Notes under the pieces: generated by a model
What the model was told of the DNA's origin: nothing
Seen by the model: the letters and a program-made list of their open reading frames with translations, nothing else
The model's database searches: none
Translations under genes and position numbers: made by a program
In this document: one piece after another, positions 15,214 to 22,795 of the stretch
How positions within the stretch are numbered: the stretch's first letter is position 1
Layout of the letters: each line of letters opens with the position of its first letter
From: a virus
Virus record (IMG/VR): IMGVR_UViG_3300027969_000136
Coordinates: 1 to 52,384 of that record
DNA length: 52,384 nucleotides
Direction: 5' to 3' (one strand)

Positions 15214-15237
15214 ATCACTTGCATGTAAGGAAAAATC

Positions 15238-15834
15238 ATGGCACGCACAAGTTTTACAGGCCCAGTCTATTCGGCTAACGGCTTTCTCTCCGGCTCTTCT
15301 ACAGACCCCGTCGCGGTTACCACAGCCACCAATATTGACGCAGCTTACGCTACGACTTCCGCCACTACTGGCGATACACGCCTGAACTACAGCAAATTAA
15401 CCTTTACCTCTACAGGTTCAGGCGAAACTCTCCGCGCTTTCTCTGTCGTAACAGGCACAGGCGCAGGCGCTGCTGGCACAATTAACGGTGCACACATCTC
15501 TACTGAGATCAACACCCCCGGCACAATTTCTGGCGCGGCTAATGCCCTCCGCGCTACTTTGGGCGGTACTTCTACATCTCCCGGCGGCACTTTGGCAGCT
15601 ATCCAGTTGGATACCAACTTTGCATCTGGCGTTACTCTGCCCGGTTCTTCTTCGTTTATTCGTGTAAGCGACAGCGGCGCTGGTACAGGTAAGGTTGCAG
15701 CTTTGTTTAACATTGAGTCTGGCCCAGCCGCTACGATTGTTAGTACTGGTACGGTTGGTGGTACAGCAAAAGCTATCAAAATTTTGATTGCTGGCGTTGC
15801 CCACTACATCACAATCGGTACAACAGTTACCTGA
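15238..15834 (+). CDS. probable virion surface protein, 198 residues
   Basis: Starts MARTSFTGPVYSANGFLSG. Thr, Ser, Gly and Ala make up much of the sequence, with strand-like segments such as FSVVTGTGAGAAGTI, ATLGGTSTSPGGTLAAIQLD and AKAIKILIAGVAHYITIG. The composition is that of capsid-decorating or head-fibre proteins. It is the first gene after the capsid terminator, with its own leader and an AAGG site, so it may be expressed separately. No named family is recognised. Confidence 0.6.
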   Translation: MARTSFTGPVYSANGFLSGSSTDPVAVTTATNIDAAYATTSATTGDTRLNYSKLTFTSTGSGETLRAFSVVTGTGAGAAGTINGAHISTEINTPGTISGAANALRATLGGTSTSPGGTLAAIQLDTNFASGVTLPGSSSFIRVSDSGAGTGKVAALFNIESGPAATIVSTGTVGGTAKAIKILIAGVAHYITIGTTVT

Positions 15835-15835
15835 T

Positions 15836-16006
15836 ATGCAGATCACCAAGGAATTCTTGGAGTCTGAGATTCGTGACCTTGAGACTGAAGCGCAGAAGGC
15901 CCAAAACTTTCTAATGCAAGCTCAAGGCACGATTCAAGCGTACAAGATGTTGATTAACAGGTTAGACGCACCAGAACCGGAGCAACAAAATGACGATGCA
16001 ATATGA
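15836..16006 (+). CDS. 56-residue coiled-coil protein
   Basis: Starts MQITKEFLESEIRDLETEAQ, one base after the stop of the preceding gene; the frame is also open upstream inside that gene. It is a single amphipathic helix with heptad spacing up to LINRLDAPEPEQ. The end overlaps the next gene. Small coiled coils in this place may be assembly chaperones; this is inference. Confidence 0.6.
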   Translation: MQITKEFLESEIRDLETEAQKAQNFLMQAQGTIQAYKMLINRLDAPEPEQQNDDAI

Positions 16007-16475
16007 CGTAAAGTCGGCGCACAACACAGTATCCGGTGTTGCATACGCCAGCCGTACGCGTTTAAAAGGGGTGTTAATTTCCCCATCTACGTCTGTAACG
16101 TACAACACCACATTTTGTGATAACGTAAGTTTGTCAGGTACATACAATGTGCCCGGCAGTACTACTTGTACAGTGACAATTACCAATCACGGGTTGTCAA
16201 ACGGCGATAGAGTGTTTTTGGACTTTACCTCCGGTACCGCCCAAGACGAAGCATACACTGTGTCAAACGTATCAACAAATACTTTTACCGTGACTGTGGC
16301 ATCCGCTACTACGAGCGGTAATGTGACCATGTACGCCAAAATACTGGCTGAATTTGATTGTTCTAGCGGAACGGCTTTCTACACATTGATTCCCGGTGAA
16401 GGCATTTTGGCTCCCAATGGCATTTACGTTGGCATCCCCAACGCAGCTATTACCACCACTATTTTTTACGGGTGA
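15990..16475 (+). CDS. virion protein, first of two tandem paralogues
   Basis: A 161-residue beta-rich protein. It shares with the following gene the start MQYDVKS, a RLKGV segment, a central module (HGLSNGDRVFLDFTSGT, then YTVSNVSTNTFTVTV) and the end PGEGI-PNGIYVG. The central module is a small beta unit also recognisable in the nozzle-like protein at 32717. It overlaps the coiled-coil gene by 17 bases. A surface or head-fibre role is likely from composition and position but not proven. Confidence 0.65.
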   Translation: MTMQYDVKSAHNTVSGVAYASRTRLKGVLISPSTSVTYNTTFCDNVSLSGTYNVPGSTTCTVTITNHGLSNGDRVFLDFTSGTAQDEAYTVSNVSTNTFTVTVASATTSGNVTMYAKILAEFDCSSGTAFYTLIPGEGILAPNGIYVGIPNAAITTTIFYG

Positions 16476-16481
16476 TATGAA

Positions 16482-16970
16482 ATGGTAATGCAGTACGACG
16501 TCAAGTCATATCATGCCCAAGCGTCCGGGAATGCTATGACTTATGCTGTCCGCCTTAAAGGTGTAACGGTAACGACAGGTACTGTGTCTGCAAGGAACAT
16601 GGCAATTGCCGACCCCGCAGTTTCAAAGTCAGGCACTTGGAGCCGCACCGGAACAACCGTCACGGTTACGATAAATAACAATGGTTTAACGAACGGCCAG
16701 CGGGTGTTTTTAGATGTTGCTGCTGGAACCACAATGCGTGACGGCATGTATGAGGTGTCTAACGTTACAACCAACACGTTTACAGTTACTTCTGCTACAT
16801 CAGGAACCGCTTCTGGTACAGTAACCATGTACACAAACATTTATGTTGAGTTGGACACGTACAACACGATAGGACTTCCTGTGTATGTGCCCGGCGAAGG
16901 TATTTATTGTCCCAACGGTATTTTTGTTGGGCTTGGTTCAAGCGTAACAGCAACGGTACTTTATGGCTAA
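16482..16970 (+). CDS. virion protein, second of two tandem paralogues
   Basis: 162 residues, clearly homologous to the gene before it: VMQYDVKSYH, YAVRLKGV, NGLTNGQRVFLDVAAGT, YEVSNVTTNTFTVT and VPGEGIYCPNGIFVGL align in the same order. The copies have diverged through most of their length outside these blocks, so this is an old duplication. The two products may form a hetero-oligomer or alternate on the particle. The end overlaps the start of the next small gene. Confidence 0.65.
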   Translation: MVMQYDVKSYHAQASGNAMTYAVRLKGVTVTTGTVSARNMAIADPAVSKSGTWSRTGTTVTVTINNNGLTNGQRVFLDVAAGTTMRDGMYEVSNVTTNTFTVTSATSGTASGTVTMYTNIYVELDTYNTIGLPVYVPGEGIYCPNGIFVGLGSSVTATVLYG

Positions 16971-17217
16971 ATCACCAGCATGGCAACGCAAAGAGGGGAA
17001 ATCCGAGAAGGGCGGCTTGAACGCCAAGGGACGGGCCTCGTACAACAAAGCCAATCCCGGGAAACCCGGATTGAAAGCTCCTCAACCAGAGGGCGGCAAA
17101 CGCCGCGACTCTTTTTGCGCCCGTATGGAAGGCATGAAGAAGAAGCTGACCGGAGAGAAGGCCAAGAAAGACCCGAACTCCCGCATAAACAAGAGCCTTC
17201 GGGCTTGGAACTGCTAA
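16963..17217 (+). CDS. 84-residue basic protein (small lysine/glycine-rich phage family)
   Basis: Starts MAKSPAWQRKEGKSEKGGLN and carries a GGLNAKGRASYNKANPG stretch, a RDSFCARMEGM helix and a basic end KDPNSRINKSLRAWNC. It is very rich in Lys, Arg and Gly. The pattern resembles a small uncharacterised family found in structural clusters of marine and freshwater phages (I believe DUF6321; to be checked). It overlaps the previous gene by eight bases. It may bind packaged DNA or sit in the particle; unknown. Confidence 0.65.
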   Translation: MAKSPAWQRKEGKSEKGGLNAKGRASYNKANPGKPGLKAPQPEGGKRRDSFCARMEGMKKKLTGEKAKKDPNSRINKSLRAWNC

Positions 17218-17218
17218 T

Positions 17219-17407
17219 ATGAGTGACATCGAACTGACTGAACGCGAAGAAGCCATAGCCAGAAGAGCGGCCAAGCTAGCCATTGAAGAAATGTCTGGCG
17301 AGTTCTACAAGAAGGTTGGTAAGACCGTTGTAGAGAAGGCGCTTATTTGGCTCGGCATGCTAGTTGTTGGTTTTGTGATCGGCAAAGGCTGGATCGTTAA
17401 GGTTTGA
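17219..17407 (+). CDS. 62-residue protein with C-terminal membrane anchor
   Basis: A charged helix (ELTEREEAIARRAAKLAIEE) is followed by a hydrophobic span at about residues 41-58 (ALIWLGMLVVGFVIGKGW). One membrane helix near the C-terminus and a cytoplasmic N-terminus are predicted. It is one base after the previous stop. The function is unknown; it stands out among soluble structural genes. Confidence 0.6.
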   Translation: MSDIELTEREEAIARRAAKLAIEEMSGEFYKKVGKTVVEKALIWLGMLVVGFVIGKGWIVKV

Positions 17408-17408
17408 C

Positions 17409-17822
17409 ATGCCTAGTACAAGTAAAAAACAGCATAACTTCATGGCAGCGATTGCAAACAATCCTGCGTTTGCCAAGAAGGTTGGAGTTCCTCAGAGTGT
17501 CGGTAAAGACTTCACGGCTGCGGATAAAGGTAAGAAGTTTCGTTCTGGCGGGATGACCCGTCCAGATATTCAGAAGGTGAACAAGCCTAAAACCGAACAC
17601 GGAAAAATGGCTTTTTTTAAAGAAGGTGGAACTACCATGGCTACAAAGAACAACGGCATCACAACTGCCAAAATGGGCACAGTCAAAACAGCGGCTCCTA
17701 GCCGTGACGGTGTTGCTGTCAAGGGTAAAACCAAAGGCACAATGATCGACATGAAGGGCGGCAAAGTGCTCGGCACTAAAGTGGCCGCAACCAATGGTAT
17801 GAAGCGCGGCGGTAAGTGCTAA
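17409..17822 (+). CDS. 137-residue lysine-rich protein with DUF3008-like N-terminus
   Basis: The N-terminal 50 residues (MPSTSKKQHNFMAAIANNPA, then KVGVPQSVGKDFTAADKGKK) match what I know of the DUF3008 family of small proteins in phages and bacteria. The rest is low-complexity Lys/Gly/Thr sequence ending GMKRGGKC. An internal ATG at 17637 could produce a shorter product. The family has no known function. The strongly positive charge and position among several such genes suggest packing with DNA or in the particle, as inference. Confidence 0.65.
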   Translation: MPSTSKKQHNFMAAIANNPAFAKKVGVPQSVGKDFTAADKGKKFRSGGMTRPDIQKVNKPKTEHGKMAFFKEGGTTMATKNNGITTAKMGTVKTAAPSRDGVAVKGKTKGTMIDMKGGKVLGTKVAATNGMKRGGKC

Positions 17823-17826
17823 TATC

Positions 17827-18102
17827 ATGATGGCCAGCCGAGGCATGGGGGATATTGCCCCCTCTAAGATGCCCAAGGGCGTACGAAAAGCCCGGCGGGA
17901 CAACACCGATTTCACCCAGTACAAAGAGGGTGGGAAAGTCAATGCGGCTGGCAATTACACAAAGCCCAGTCTTCGCAAGAAGATTGTGTCTCAAGTAAAG
18001 TCAGCAGCAACGCAGGGTACTGGTGCAGGTCAGTGGTCAGCGCGTAAAGCTCAGCTTGTTGCCAAGAAGTACAAGGCGGCAGGCGGGGGTTACCGAGATT
18101 GA
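17827..18102 (+). CDS. 91-residue basic protein, DUF5872-like
   Basis: Starts MMASRGMGDIAPSKMPKGVR and ends with GQWSARKAQLVAKKYKAAGG, a tail I associate with the DUF5872 family of small phage/bacterial proteins (not verified here). Lysine, arginine and glycine dominate. The second methionine is an equally good start. It overlaps the following TTG-start gene. Confidence 0.6.
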   Translation: MMASRGMGDIAPSKMPKGVRKARRDNTDFTQYKEGGKVNAAGNYTKPSLRKKIVSQVKSAATQGTGAGQWSARKAQLVAKKYKAAGGGYRD

Positions 18103-18332
18103 AAGCGCCTCAGAAATCATTGAAGGACTGGGGCGACCAAAAATGGAGAACCAAAAGTGGTAAAAAATCTTCTGACACTGGTGAAAGATACCTTCCAAGC
18201 GCTGCGATTAAAAGTCTCAGCCCTGCTGAGTACGCTGCGACGACCAAAGCAAAGCGGGCAGGAAAAGCCGCCGGAAAACAATTCGTAAAGCAACCAAAGA
18301 CGATTGCAAAGAAAACGGCAGGATTTAGATGA
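18099..18332 (+). CDS. 77-residue basic protein starting at TTG
   Basis: The frame MKAPQKSLKDWGDQKWRTKS continues through GERYLPSAAIKSLSPAEYAA to a Lys/Ala-rich end. A TTG start is chosen because it overlaps the preceding TGA and there is no ATG near it. The motif order (KSLKDW, QKWRTKSGK, TGERYLP, SPAEYAATT, KRAGKAAGKQF) looks conserved-family-like and recurs, to my knowledge, in environmental phages. Function unknown. Its end overlaps the adaptor gene. Confidence 0.65.
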   Translation: MKAPQKSLKDWGDQKWRTKSGKKSSDTGERYLPSAAIKSLSPAEYAATTKAKRAGKAAGKQFVKQPKTIAKKTAGFR

Positions 18333-19279
18333 CTACTTCAGGACTCACCTCGTTTAACTTAGACCTCAACGACATGGTCGAGGAGGCTTTTGAACGGGCG
18401 GGTTCTGAGCTTCGCACGGGCTACGACCTGCGCACAGCTAGGCGGTCACTTAATTTGCTCTTTGCTGACTGGGCAAACCGCGGCATCAACATGTGGACGT
18501 TCGAGCAGAACACCATCACGCTGGTGCAGGGGCAAAACACTTACGCACTTCCAGACGATACGGTTGACCTTCTCGACCATGTCATCAGGACTAATGCCAA
18601 CGTGCCCTCTAATCAGGCCGACCTGACGATTACGCGGATCAGTGTGTCTACCTATGCCACCATCCCAAATAAATTGATCCAAGGCCGTCCTATCCAAGTT
18701 TGGGTACAACGTCTGACGGCTAACTCCAACGTATTGGACGGCACACTTCAGGCAAGCATTTCTGCCACGGCCACATCCATACCAATTACAACGCTTGCTG
18801 GTGTCCCCACCGCAGGGTTCATTACGATTGATGGCGAGTTGATTGTGTACAACGAGACGTCTCCAGCAGACGGCGCTACACCCGCATACTTGCTGAACTG
18901 CTTCAGGGGGCAAGATGGCGGCACAGCCGCTACGGGTCACACTGCCGGTGCAGCCATCAACTTGGTTCAAAAGAACAGTGTCACCGTGTGGCCAACTCCC
19001 AATGCAAGCCCCTCATATCAGTTTGTCTACTGGCGCATGCGCCGTATCCAAGACGCTGGTGGCGGCACTAAGACCATGGACGTGCCTTTCCGTTTTGTGC
19101 CTTGTTTGGCTGCAGGTCTGGCTTACTATATTGCCTTGAAAGTCCCAGAAGGGCTTCAGCGTTTGGACATTTTGAAACAGCAGTATGACGAAGCTTGGGA
19201 TCGCGCCGCAGGCGAAGACCAAGAGAAAGCATCCGTGAGGTTTGTGCCCCGTCAGCAGTTCATTGGAAGCGGCACCTAA
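18329..19279 (+). CDS. head-tail adaptor / tail accessory protein (gp4-like)
   Basis: A 316-residue protein. The N-terminal helical region (MVEEAFERAGSELRTGYDLR, ARRSLNLLFADWANRGINMW) is typical of phage head-to-tail adaptors that dock under the portal. Residues about 130-215 form an inserted beta module containing YLLNCFRGQDGGTAATGHTA, a motif that recurs in phage tail proteins. The C-terminus returns to helices (YIALKVPEGLQRLDILKQQY). P22 gp4 is the functional analogue; identity with it is inferred from position and shape. It sits upstream of a second adaptor-like gene at 20131. Confidence 0.65.
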   Translation: MTTSGLTSFNLDLNDMVEEAFERAGSELRTGYDLRTARRSLNLLFADWANRGINMWTFEQNTITLVQGQNTYALPDDTVDLLDHVIRTNANVPSNQADLTITRISVSTYATIPNKLIQGRPIQVWVQRLTANSNVLDGTLQASISATATSIPITTLAGVPTAGFITIDGELIVYNETSPADGATPAYLLNCFRGQDGGTAATGHTAGAAINLVQKNSVTVWPTPNASPSYQFVYWRMRRIQDAGGGTKTMDVPFRFVPCLAAGLAYYIALKVPEGLQRLDILKQQYDEAWDRAAGEDQEKASVRFVPRQQFIGSGT

Positions 19280-19711
19280 ATGGGCAATCGTTTTTCGTCC
19301 GGCAAGAACGCCATTGCGGAGTGTGACCGCTGTGGGTTTCGATTTAAGCTGCACGAATTACGCAAAGAAATTATCAAAACCAAGAACTACAATCTCTTGG
19401 TCTGCAATATTTGTTGGGATCCCGATCAGCCGCAGTTGCAGTTGGGTATGTACCCGGTGGATGATCCGCAAGGTGTGCGTGATCCGCGTCCCGACTTGAG
19501 CTACTACCAGTCTGGTAACACAGGCTTGCAGATTGTTTTAACCAATAGCACCGCGCAGGACGCAGTTGGTTTACCATCGGAAGGTAGTAGGGTTTTTCAA
19601 TGGGGTTGGAACCCTGTTGGGGGCGCAAGAGGTTTTGATAACGCATTAACGCCAAACTACTTGTTGTTGGGCGTACAAATTGGTACAGTAACGATACAAA
19701 TAGGAGCTTGA
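19280..19711 (+). CDS. zinc-finger-like virion protein
   Basis: A 143-residue protein with two Cys pairs near the N-terminus (CDRCG at about residues 15-19 and CNIC at about 42-45), forming a rubredoxin/zinc-ribbon-like knuckle. A Pro/Asp-rich segment (YPVDDPQGVRDPRPDLSYYQ) and a small beta domain to the end follow. The gene begins directly after the adaptor stop. Such knuckle proteins occur next to adaptors in several environmental podovirus-like genomes, but the role is unknown. Confidence 0.6.
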   Translation: MGNRFSSGKNAIAECDRCGFRFKLHELRKEIIKTKNYNLLVCNICWDPDQPQLQLGMYPVDDPQGVRDPRPDLSYYQSGNTGLQIVLTNSTAQDAVGLPSEGSRVFQWGWNPVGGARGFDNALTPNYLLLGVQIGTVTIQIGA

Positions 19712-19712
19712 T

Positions 19713-19928
19713 ATGGCTAAAAGTGATTCAAAAGAAGACATGAAAATGGACTTGGCGCAAGACAAGAAGATGATTAAGTCTGCGGTTGGTAAGCATGAGA
19801 AAAACATGCACCCCGGTAAGACACCTACAAAACTTCGCGCTGGCGGTAAAACCAACAGCGAAATGTTGAAGTATGGCCGCAACATGGCCAAGGTGATGAA
19901 CCAGAAATCCGTTGGTCGTGGAGGTTAA
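19713..19928 (+). CDS. 71-residue lysine-rich protein
   Basis: Starts MAKSDSKEDMKMDLAQDKKM and ends GRNMAKVMNQKSVGRGG. Nearly a quarter of the residues are lysine. The style matches the small basic proteins at 16963-18332. It sits one base after the previous stop, and a second such gene follows. Function unknown. Confidence 0.6.
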   Translation: MAKSDSKEDMKMDLAQDKKMIKSAVGKHEKNMHPGKTPTKLRAGGKTNSEMLKYGRNMAKVMNQKSVGRGG

Positions 19929-19930
19929 TC

Positions 19931-20128
19931 ATGGCTACATACAGACAACCTAAAAAAGAACCTACAGTTGTTGTGGGTGAGATGCCTGTCAAGCAAGCGT
20001 TGAGTGCCAATCAATCGTTGGCTAACGAGCGCAGCAACCCTTACCCCGGCACTAAAACATCTGGCATCAAGATTCGTGGCACAGGCGCTGCGACTAAAGG
20101 TCTGATGGCACGAGGCCCGATGGCATAA
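19931..20128 (+). CDS. 65-residue basic protein
   Basis: Starts MATYRQPKKEPTVVVGEMPV and ends AATKGLMARGPMA; basic, Gly/Thr/Pro-rich and probably disordered. Two bases separate it from the preceding gene and from the following adaptor gene, so it is part of the same message. It looks like a member of the group of small positively charged proteins in this region. Confidence 0.55.
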   Translation: MATYRQPKKEPTVVVGEMPVKQALSANQSLANERSNPYPGTKTSGIKIRGTGAATKGLMARGPMA

Positions 20129-20130
20129 GT

Positions 20131-20793
20131 ATGGATTACACAGCACTCAGCAACGCTATTCAGGCGTACACGGAGAATACTGAAGCGAACTTTATCGCTG
20201 AAATACCCGTGTTCGTTACGCAAGCTGAGCAGCGTATTTACAACTCCATGCAGTTCCCGTCTATTCGCAAGAATGTGACGGGCAGCACCACGCAAAACAA
20301 TAAGTATTTGGCTTGCCCATCTGACTTCTTGGCGGTGTACTCCATGGCGGCAATCGATGCCGATGGTAACTACGAGTATTTACTGAATAAAGACGTTAAC
20401 TTTATCCGTCAGTCATACCCCAATCCAAACCAAGATAAAGGCATACCAAAGTATTACGCTTTGTTTGGCCCGCAATCTAATGATGTAAATGAGTTGTCTT
20501 TCATCCTTGGCCCAACGCCAGATGCTGACTATGACGTTGAGTTGCACTATTACTACTACCCACCAAGCATTACTGTGGCACCGTTCACATCTTGGCTGGG
20601 TGACAACTTTGACTCTGTACTTTTGTACGGGTCTTTGGTGGAAGCGTACACCTACATGAAGGGCGAAACCGACATGATGCAACTCTACAACCAAAAGTTC
20701 ATGGAAGCTCTTGCGTTGGCTAAGCGTTTGGCAGATGGCATGGAGCGTCAGGACGCGTATCGTTCTGGTCAGTTCCGTCAGCGAGTAACTTAA
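20131..20793 (+). CDS. head-tail adaptor (SU10/phiEco32-type)
   Basis: A 220-residue protein with AEIPVFVTQAEQRIYNSMQF near the start, FLAVYSMAAIDADGNYEYL, a PNPNQDKGIPKYYALFGP segment and a C-terminal helical pair (YNQKFMEALALAKRLADGME). This order (membrane-free helix, small beta domain, helical hairpin) is the pattern of adaptor proteins that join portal and nozzle in SU10-like short-tailed phages. It lies in the adaptor/structural segment before the fibres. Confidence 0.7.
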   Translation: MDYTALSNAIQAYTENTEANFIAEIPVFVTQAEQRIYNSMQFPSIRKNVTGSTTQNNKYLACPSDFLAVYSMAAIDADGNYEYLLNKDVNFIRQSYPNPNQDKGIPKYYALFGPQSNDVNELSFILGPTPDADYDVELHYYYYPPSITVAPFTSWLGDNFDSVLLYGSLVEAYTYMKGETDMMQLYNQKFMEALALAKRLADGMERQDAYRSGQFRQRVT

Positions 20794-20794
20794 T

Positions 20795-21247
20795 ATGTCA
20801 ATCCAACAAACAGCAACCACAAGCTTTAAAGTTCAACTGCTTCAAGCAGTTCATAACTTTGGCCCCACATCGCCTGACACATTTAAGCTTGCCTTGTACA
20901 CGGGCGCGGCTAACATTGGTGCAGGCACAACGGCATACACAGCTACGGGCGAAGTACCAAACGGTGGTGGGTATACAACTACTGGGCAGGTTTTAACCAT
21001 TTCAGTTTCTCCCACATCCGGCAACAATTCAGCGGCAGTGCCAACGGCGTACATATCGTTTGCTAACGAGACGTGGACAAACGCCACTTTTACTTGCCGC
21101 GGTGCCTTGGTCTATAACGACACGGTTGCGGGTAAACCCTCAGTTGCTGTGTTGGACTTTGGTTCAGACAAAACTGTAAACAACGATACTTTCACGGTCA
21201 TTTTCCCAACGCCAGATGCAAACAATGCCATCGTGCGTATTTCTTAA
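20795..21247 (+). CDS. virion structural protein, 150 residues
   Basis: Starts MSIQQTATTSFKVQLLQAVH, followed by TFKLALYTGAANIG, a Gly/Thr-rich beta middle and CRGALVYNDTVAGKPSVAVL. This pattern, a short helix, an ALYT strand and a late GALIYN-like strand, is common in uncharacterised phage virion proteins near the tail-fibre genes. No Cys pairs or membrane segments. It may be a baseplate-like or fibre-attachment protein. Confidence 0.6.
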   Translation: MSIQQTATTSFKVQLLQAVHNFGPTSPDTFKLALYTGAANIGAGTTAYTATGEVPNGGGYTTTGQVLTISVSPTSGNNSAAVPTAYISFANETWTNATFTCRGALVYNDTVAGKPSVAVLDFGSDKTVNNDTFTVIFPTPDANNAIVRIS

Positions 21248-21259
21248 CTAGGAGCCATC

Positions 21260-21850
21260 ATGAGCACAGAAAAATCTATAGCCAAAGACGTGGTGTCTGC
21301 TGGCCTTAATGCTAACCGCAGCGGCACTGAATCCGTGGGCGCGGGTGGCGTATTCACCGTTACTTGCGTAAGCAAAGACGGCTTAACGAAATGGACTGAA
21401 TCTTTCCACAACTTGGTTGTGAACGAAGGTTTGGTTTTCATGAATGGCGCAAACTTCTTGGCTACGGGATATACCGCAGCTTGGTACTTGGGTCTGGTTG
21501 AAGGCCCCGGTTCTGGCAACACGTATGCCGCTGGCAATACACTGGCTGTTCATGCAGGTTGGACTGAGTTGGTTCCCGGTACAGATTACACAGGCAATCG
21601 ACAAGCGGTAGTATTTAATGGCTCTTCTCCAACTTCGGCTAACCCTTCTGTTGTAAGCAACTCTGTTTCTCCTGCTGTGTTTCCCATGTTGGTAAACGGT
21701 ACATCGGTTGCGGGCGCTTTGTTGGCTACAGTGTCAAGCGGTACCTCAGGCACTTTGTTCTCTGTTGGTAATTTTACCGGCGGTGACAAATCTGTGGACG
21801 CTGGCGACACACTGAATGTTACTTACACATTCTCTTTGACCGCAACCTGA
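21260..21850 (+). CDS. virion structural protein, 196 residues
   Basis: Starts MSTEKSIAKDVVSAGLNANR with an AGGAG site. The central part (WTESFHNLVVNEGLVFMNGA, then AAWYLGLVEG) and the Thr/Ser/Gly-rich beta C-terminus resemble phage proteins that present immunoglobulin-like or receptor-contact surfaces. The W-Y-L-G-L strand is similar in kind to the ALYT strand of the preceding gene, so both may share a fold. Function not established. Confidence 0.6.
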   Translation: MSTEKSIAKDVVSAGLNANRSGTESVGAGGVFTVTCVSKDGLTKWTESFHNLVVNEGLVFMNGANFLATGYTAAWYLGLVEGPGSGNTYAAGNTLAVHAGWTELVPGTDYTGNRQAVVFNGSSPTSANPSVVSNSVSPAVFPMLVNGTSVAGALLATVSSGTSGTLFSVGNFTGGDKSVDAGDTLNVTYTFSLTAT

Positions 21851-21862
21851 TTAGGTGGCTAG

Positions 21863-22786
21863 GTGTTCGGAGATGTTGCTTTTGCGCAAGCCCCGTTCGC
21901 TGCTTTAGGCGGAGCGACGTTTAGCAGAGCCGTCTCTGAAACAGCTTCTGCAGAAGCTGAGAACAGTTTTGTATTTAAAGCTGGTGGTTTAATACAAGAA
22001 CTTGTTTCAGGCATAGAAACACAAACTGTTGTTGGAATTATGGTAGCCACTGCCTTTGAGGCGGCGTCTGGCCTAGATGCGGTAAGTAGCGACAATAACG
22101 TGTTTAATGCTACGCAACTTGCGGATGCAAGCGTAGTAGATGCCGTTACTGCACAAGGTGACTTTTTTGCTACAGACTCAGAAACTGCTTCTGGAATAGA
22201 CGCTGTATCTGTGCAAGGGACTTTAAACGGTTCAATGTCAGAAACAGCTAGTGCAGTTGCTGAGTTCCTTGGCGGTTTACTTGTCTCTGTCAATATTTCT
22301 GAGGCGGCTTCCGGTATAGATGCGGTTGCTACGCAAGTTGCGTATGCGGCGGCAATGAGTGAGGCTGTTTCGGCCAGCGCGGTCAGCACCTCTCAAGTAG
22401 ATTTTGTTGCGGCAATTCAAGAGGCGGTAAGTGCGGTAAGTGCAAGCACGGCGGCTGGTGAATTTGTAGCAACCGTAGCCGAAGCTGTATCTGGAGTAGA
22501 CACCGTTATAGGTGGCATACTGTTCACTGCAAGCATTTCCGAAGCGGCTTCTGGTGTAGATTCAGTTTCTGTTCAAGTAGTGTTTACGGGCACCGTTGCT
22601 GAGATGGCTTCCGCAGTAGACTCCCTAAGTGCGCTTGCTAACATTAACGCAAACGTTACAGGAATTCAGCTTTTGGTATCTATTGGTAATGTACTTGTTT
22701 GGGCGGTTATAGATGACAGCCAAGACCCGAACTGGCAAAATATCAATAACACACAAACCCCCGGTTGGACGGATATTCCGTCATAA
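21863..22786 (+). CDS. fibrous tail protein built of 20-residue repeats
   Basis: A 307-residue protein from a GTG start. Residues about 20-265 are roughly twelve successive units near 20 residues long, each with the pattern of an aromatic or small hydrophobic, then ATxSEAASGxDAVS and a few polar residues. The last three well-preserved units begin FVATVAEAVSG, FTASISEAASG and FTGTVAEMASA. The C-terminus is a different compact tail (VLVWAVIDDSQDPNWQNI, GWTDIPS) of a type seen at the ends of phage fibre proteins. The regular repeat predicts an elongated beta or mixed solenoid, or a trimeric shaft. It lies just before the main fibre gene. Confidence 0.7.
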   Translation: MFGDVAFAQAPFAALGGATFSRAVSETASAEAENSFVFKAGGLIQELVSGIETQTVVGIMVATAFEAASGLDAVSSDNNVFNATQLADASVVDAVTAQGDFFATDSETASGIDAVSVQGTLNGSMSETASAVAEFLGGLLVSVNISEAASGIDAVATQVAYAAAMSEAVSASAVSTSQVDFVAAIQEAVSAVSASTAAGEFVATVAEAVSGVDTVIGGILFTASISEAASGVDSVSVQVVFTGTVAEMASAVDSLSALANINANVTGIQLLVSIGNVLVWAVIDDSQDPNWQNINNTQTPGWTDIPS

Positions 22787-22795
22787 GGATTTAAG

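Noticed and set aside
21914-22660. Regular 60-bp periodicity considered as a CRISPR-like array or tandem DNA repeat
   Set aside because: The repeat is at protein level (20 residues), units differ in DNA sequence, and there are no unique spacers; it lies within one open frame.
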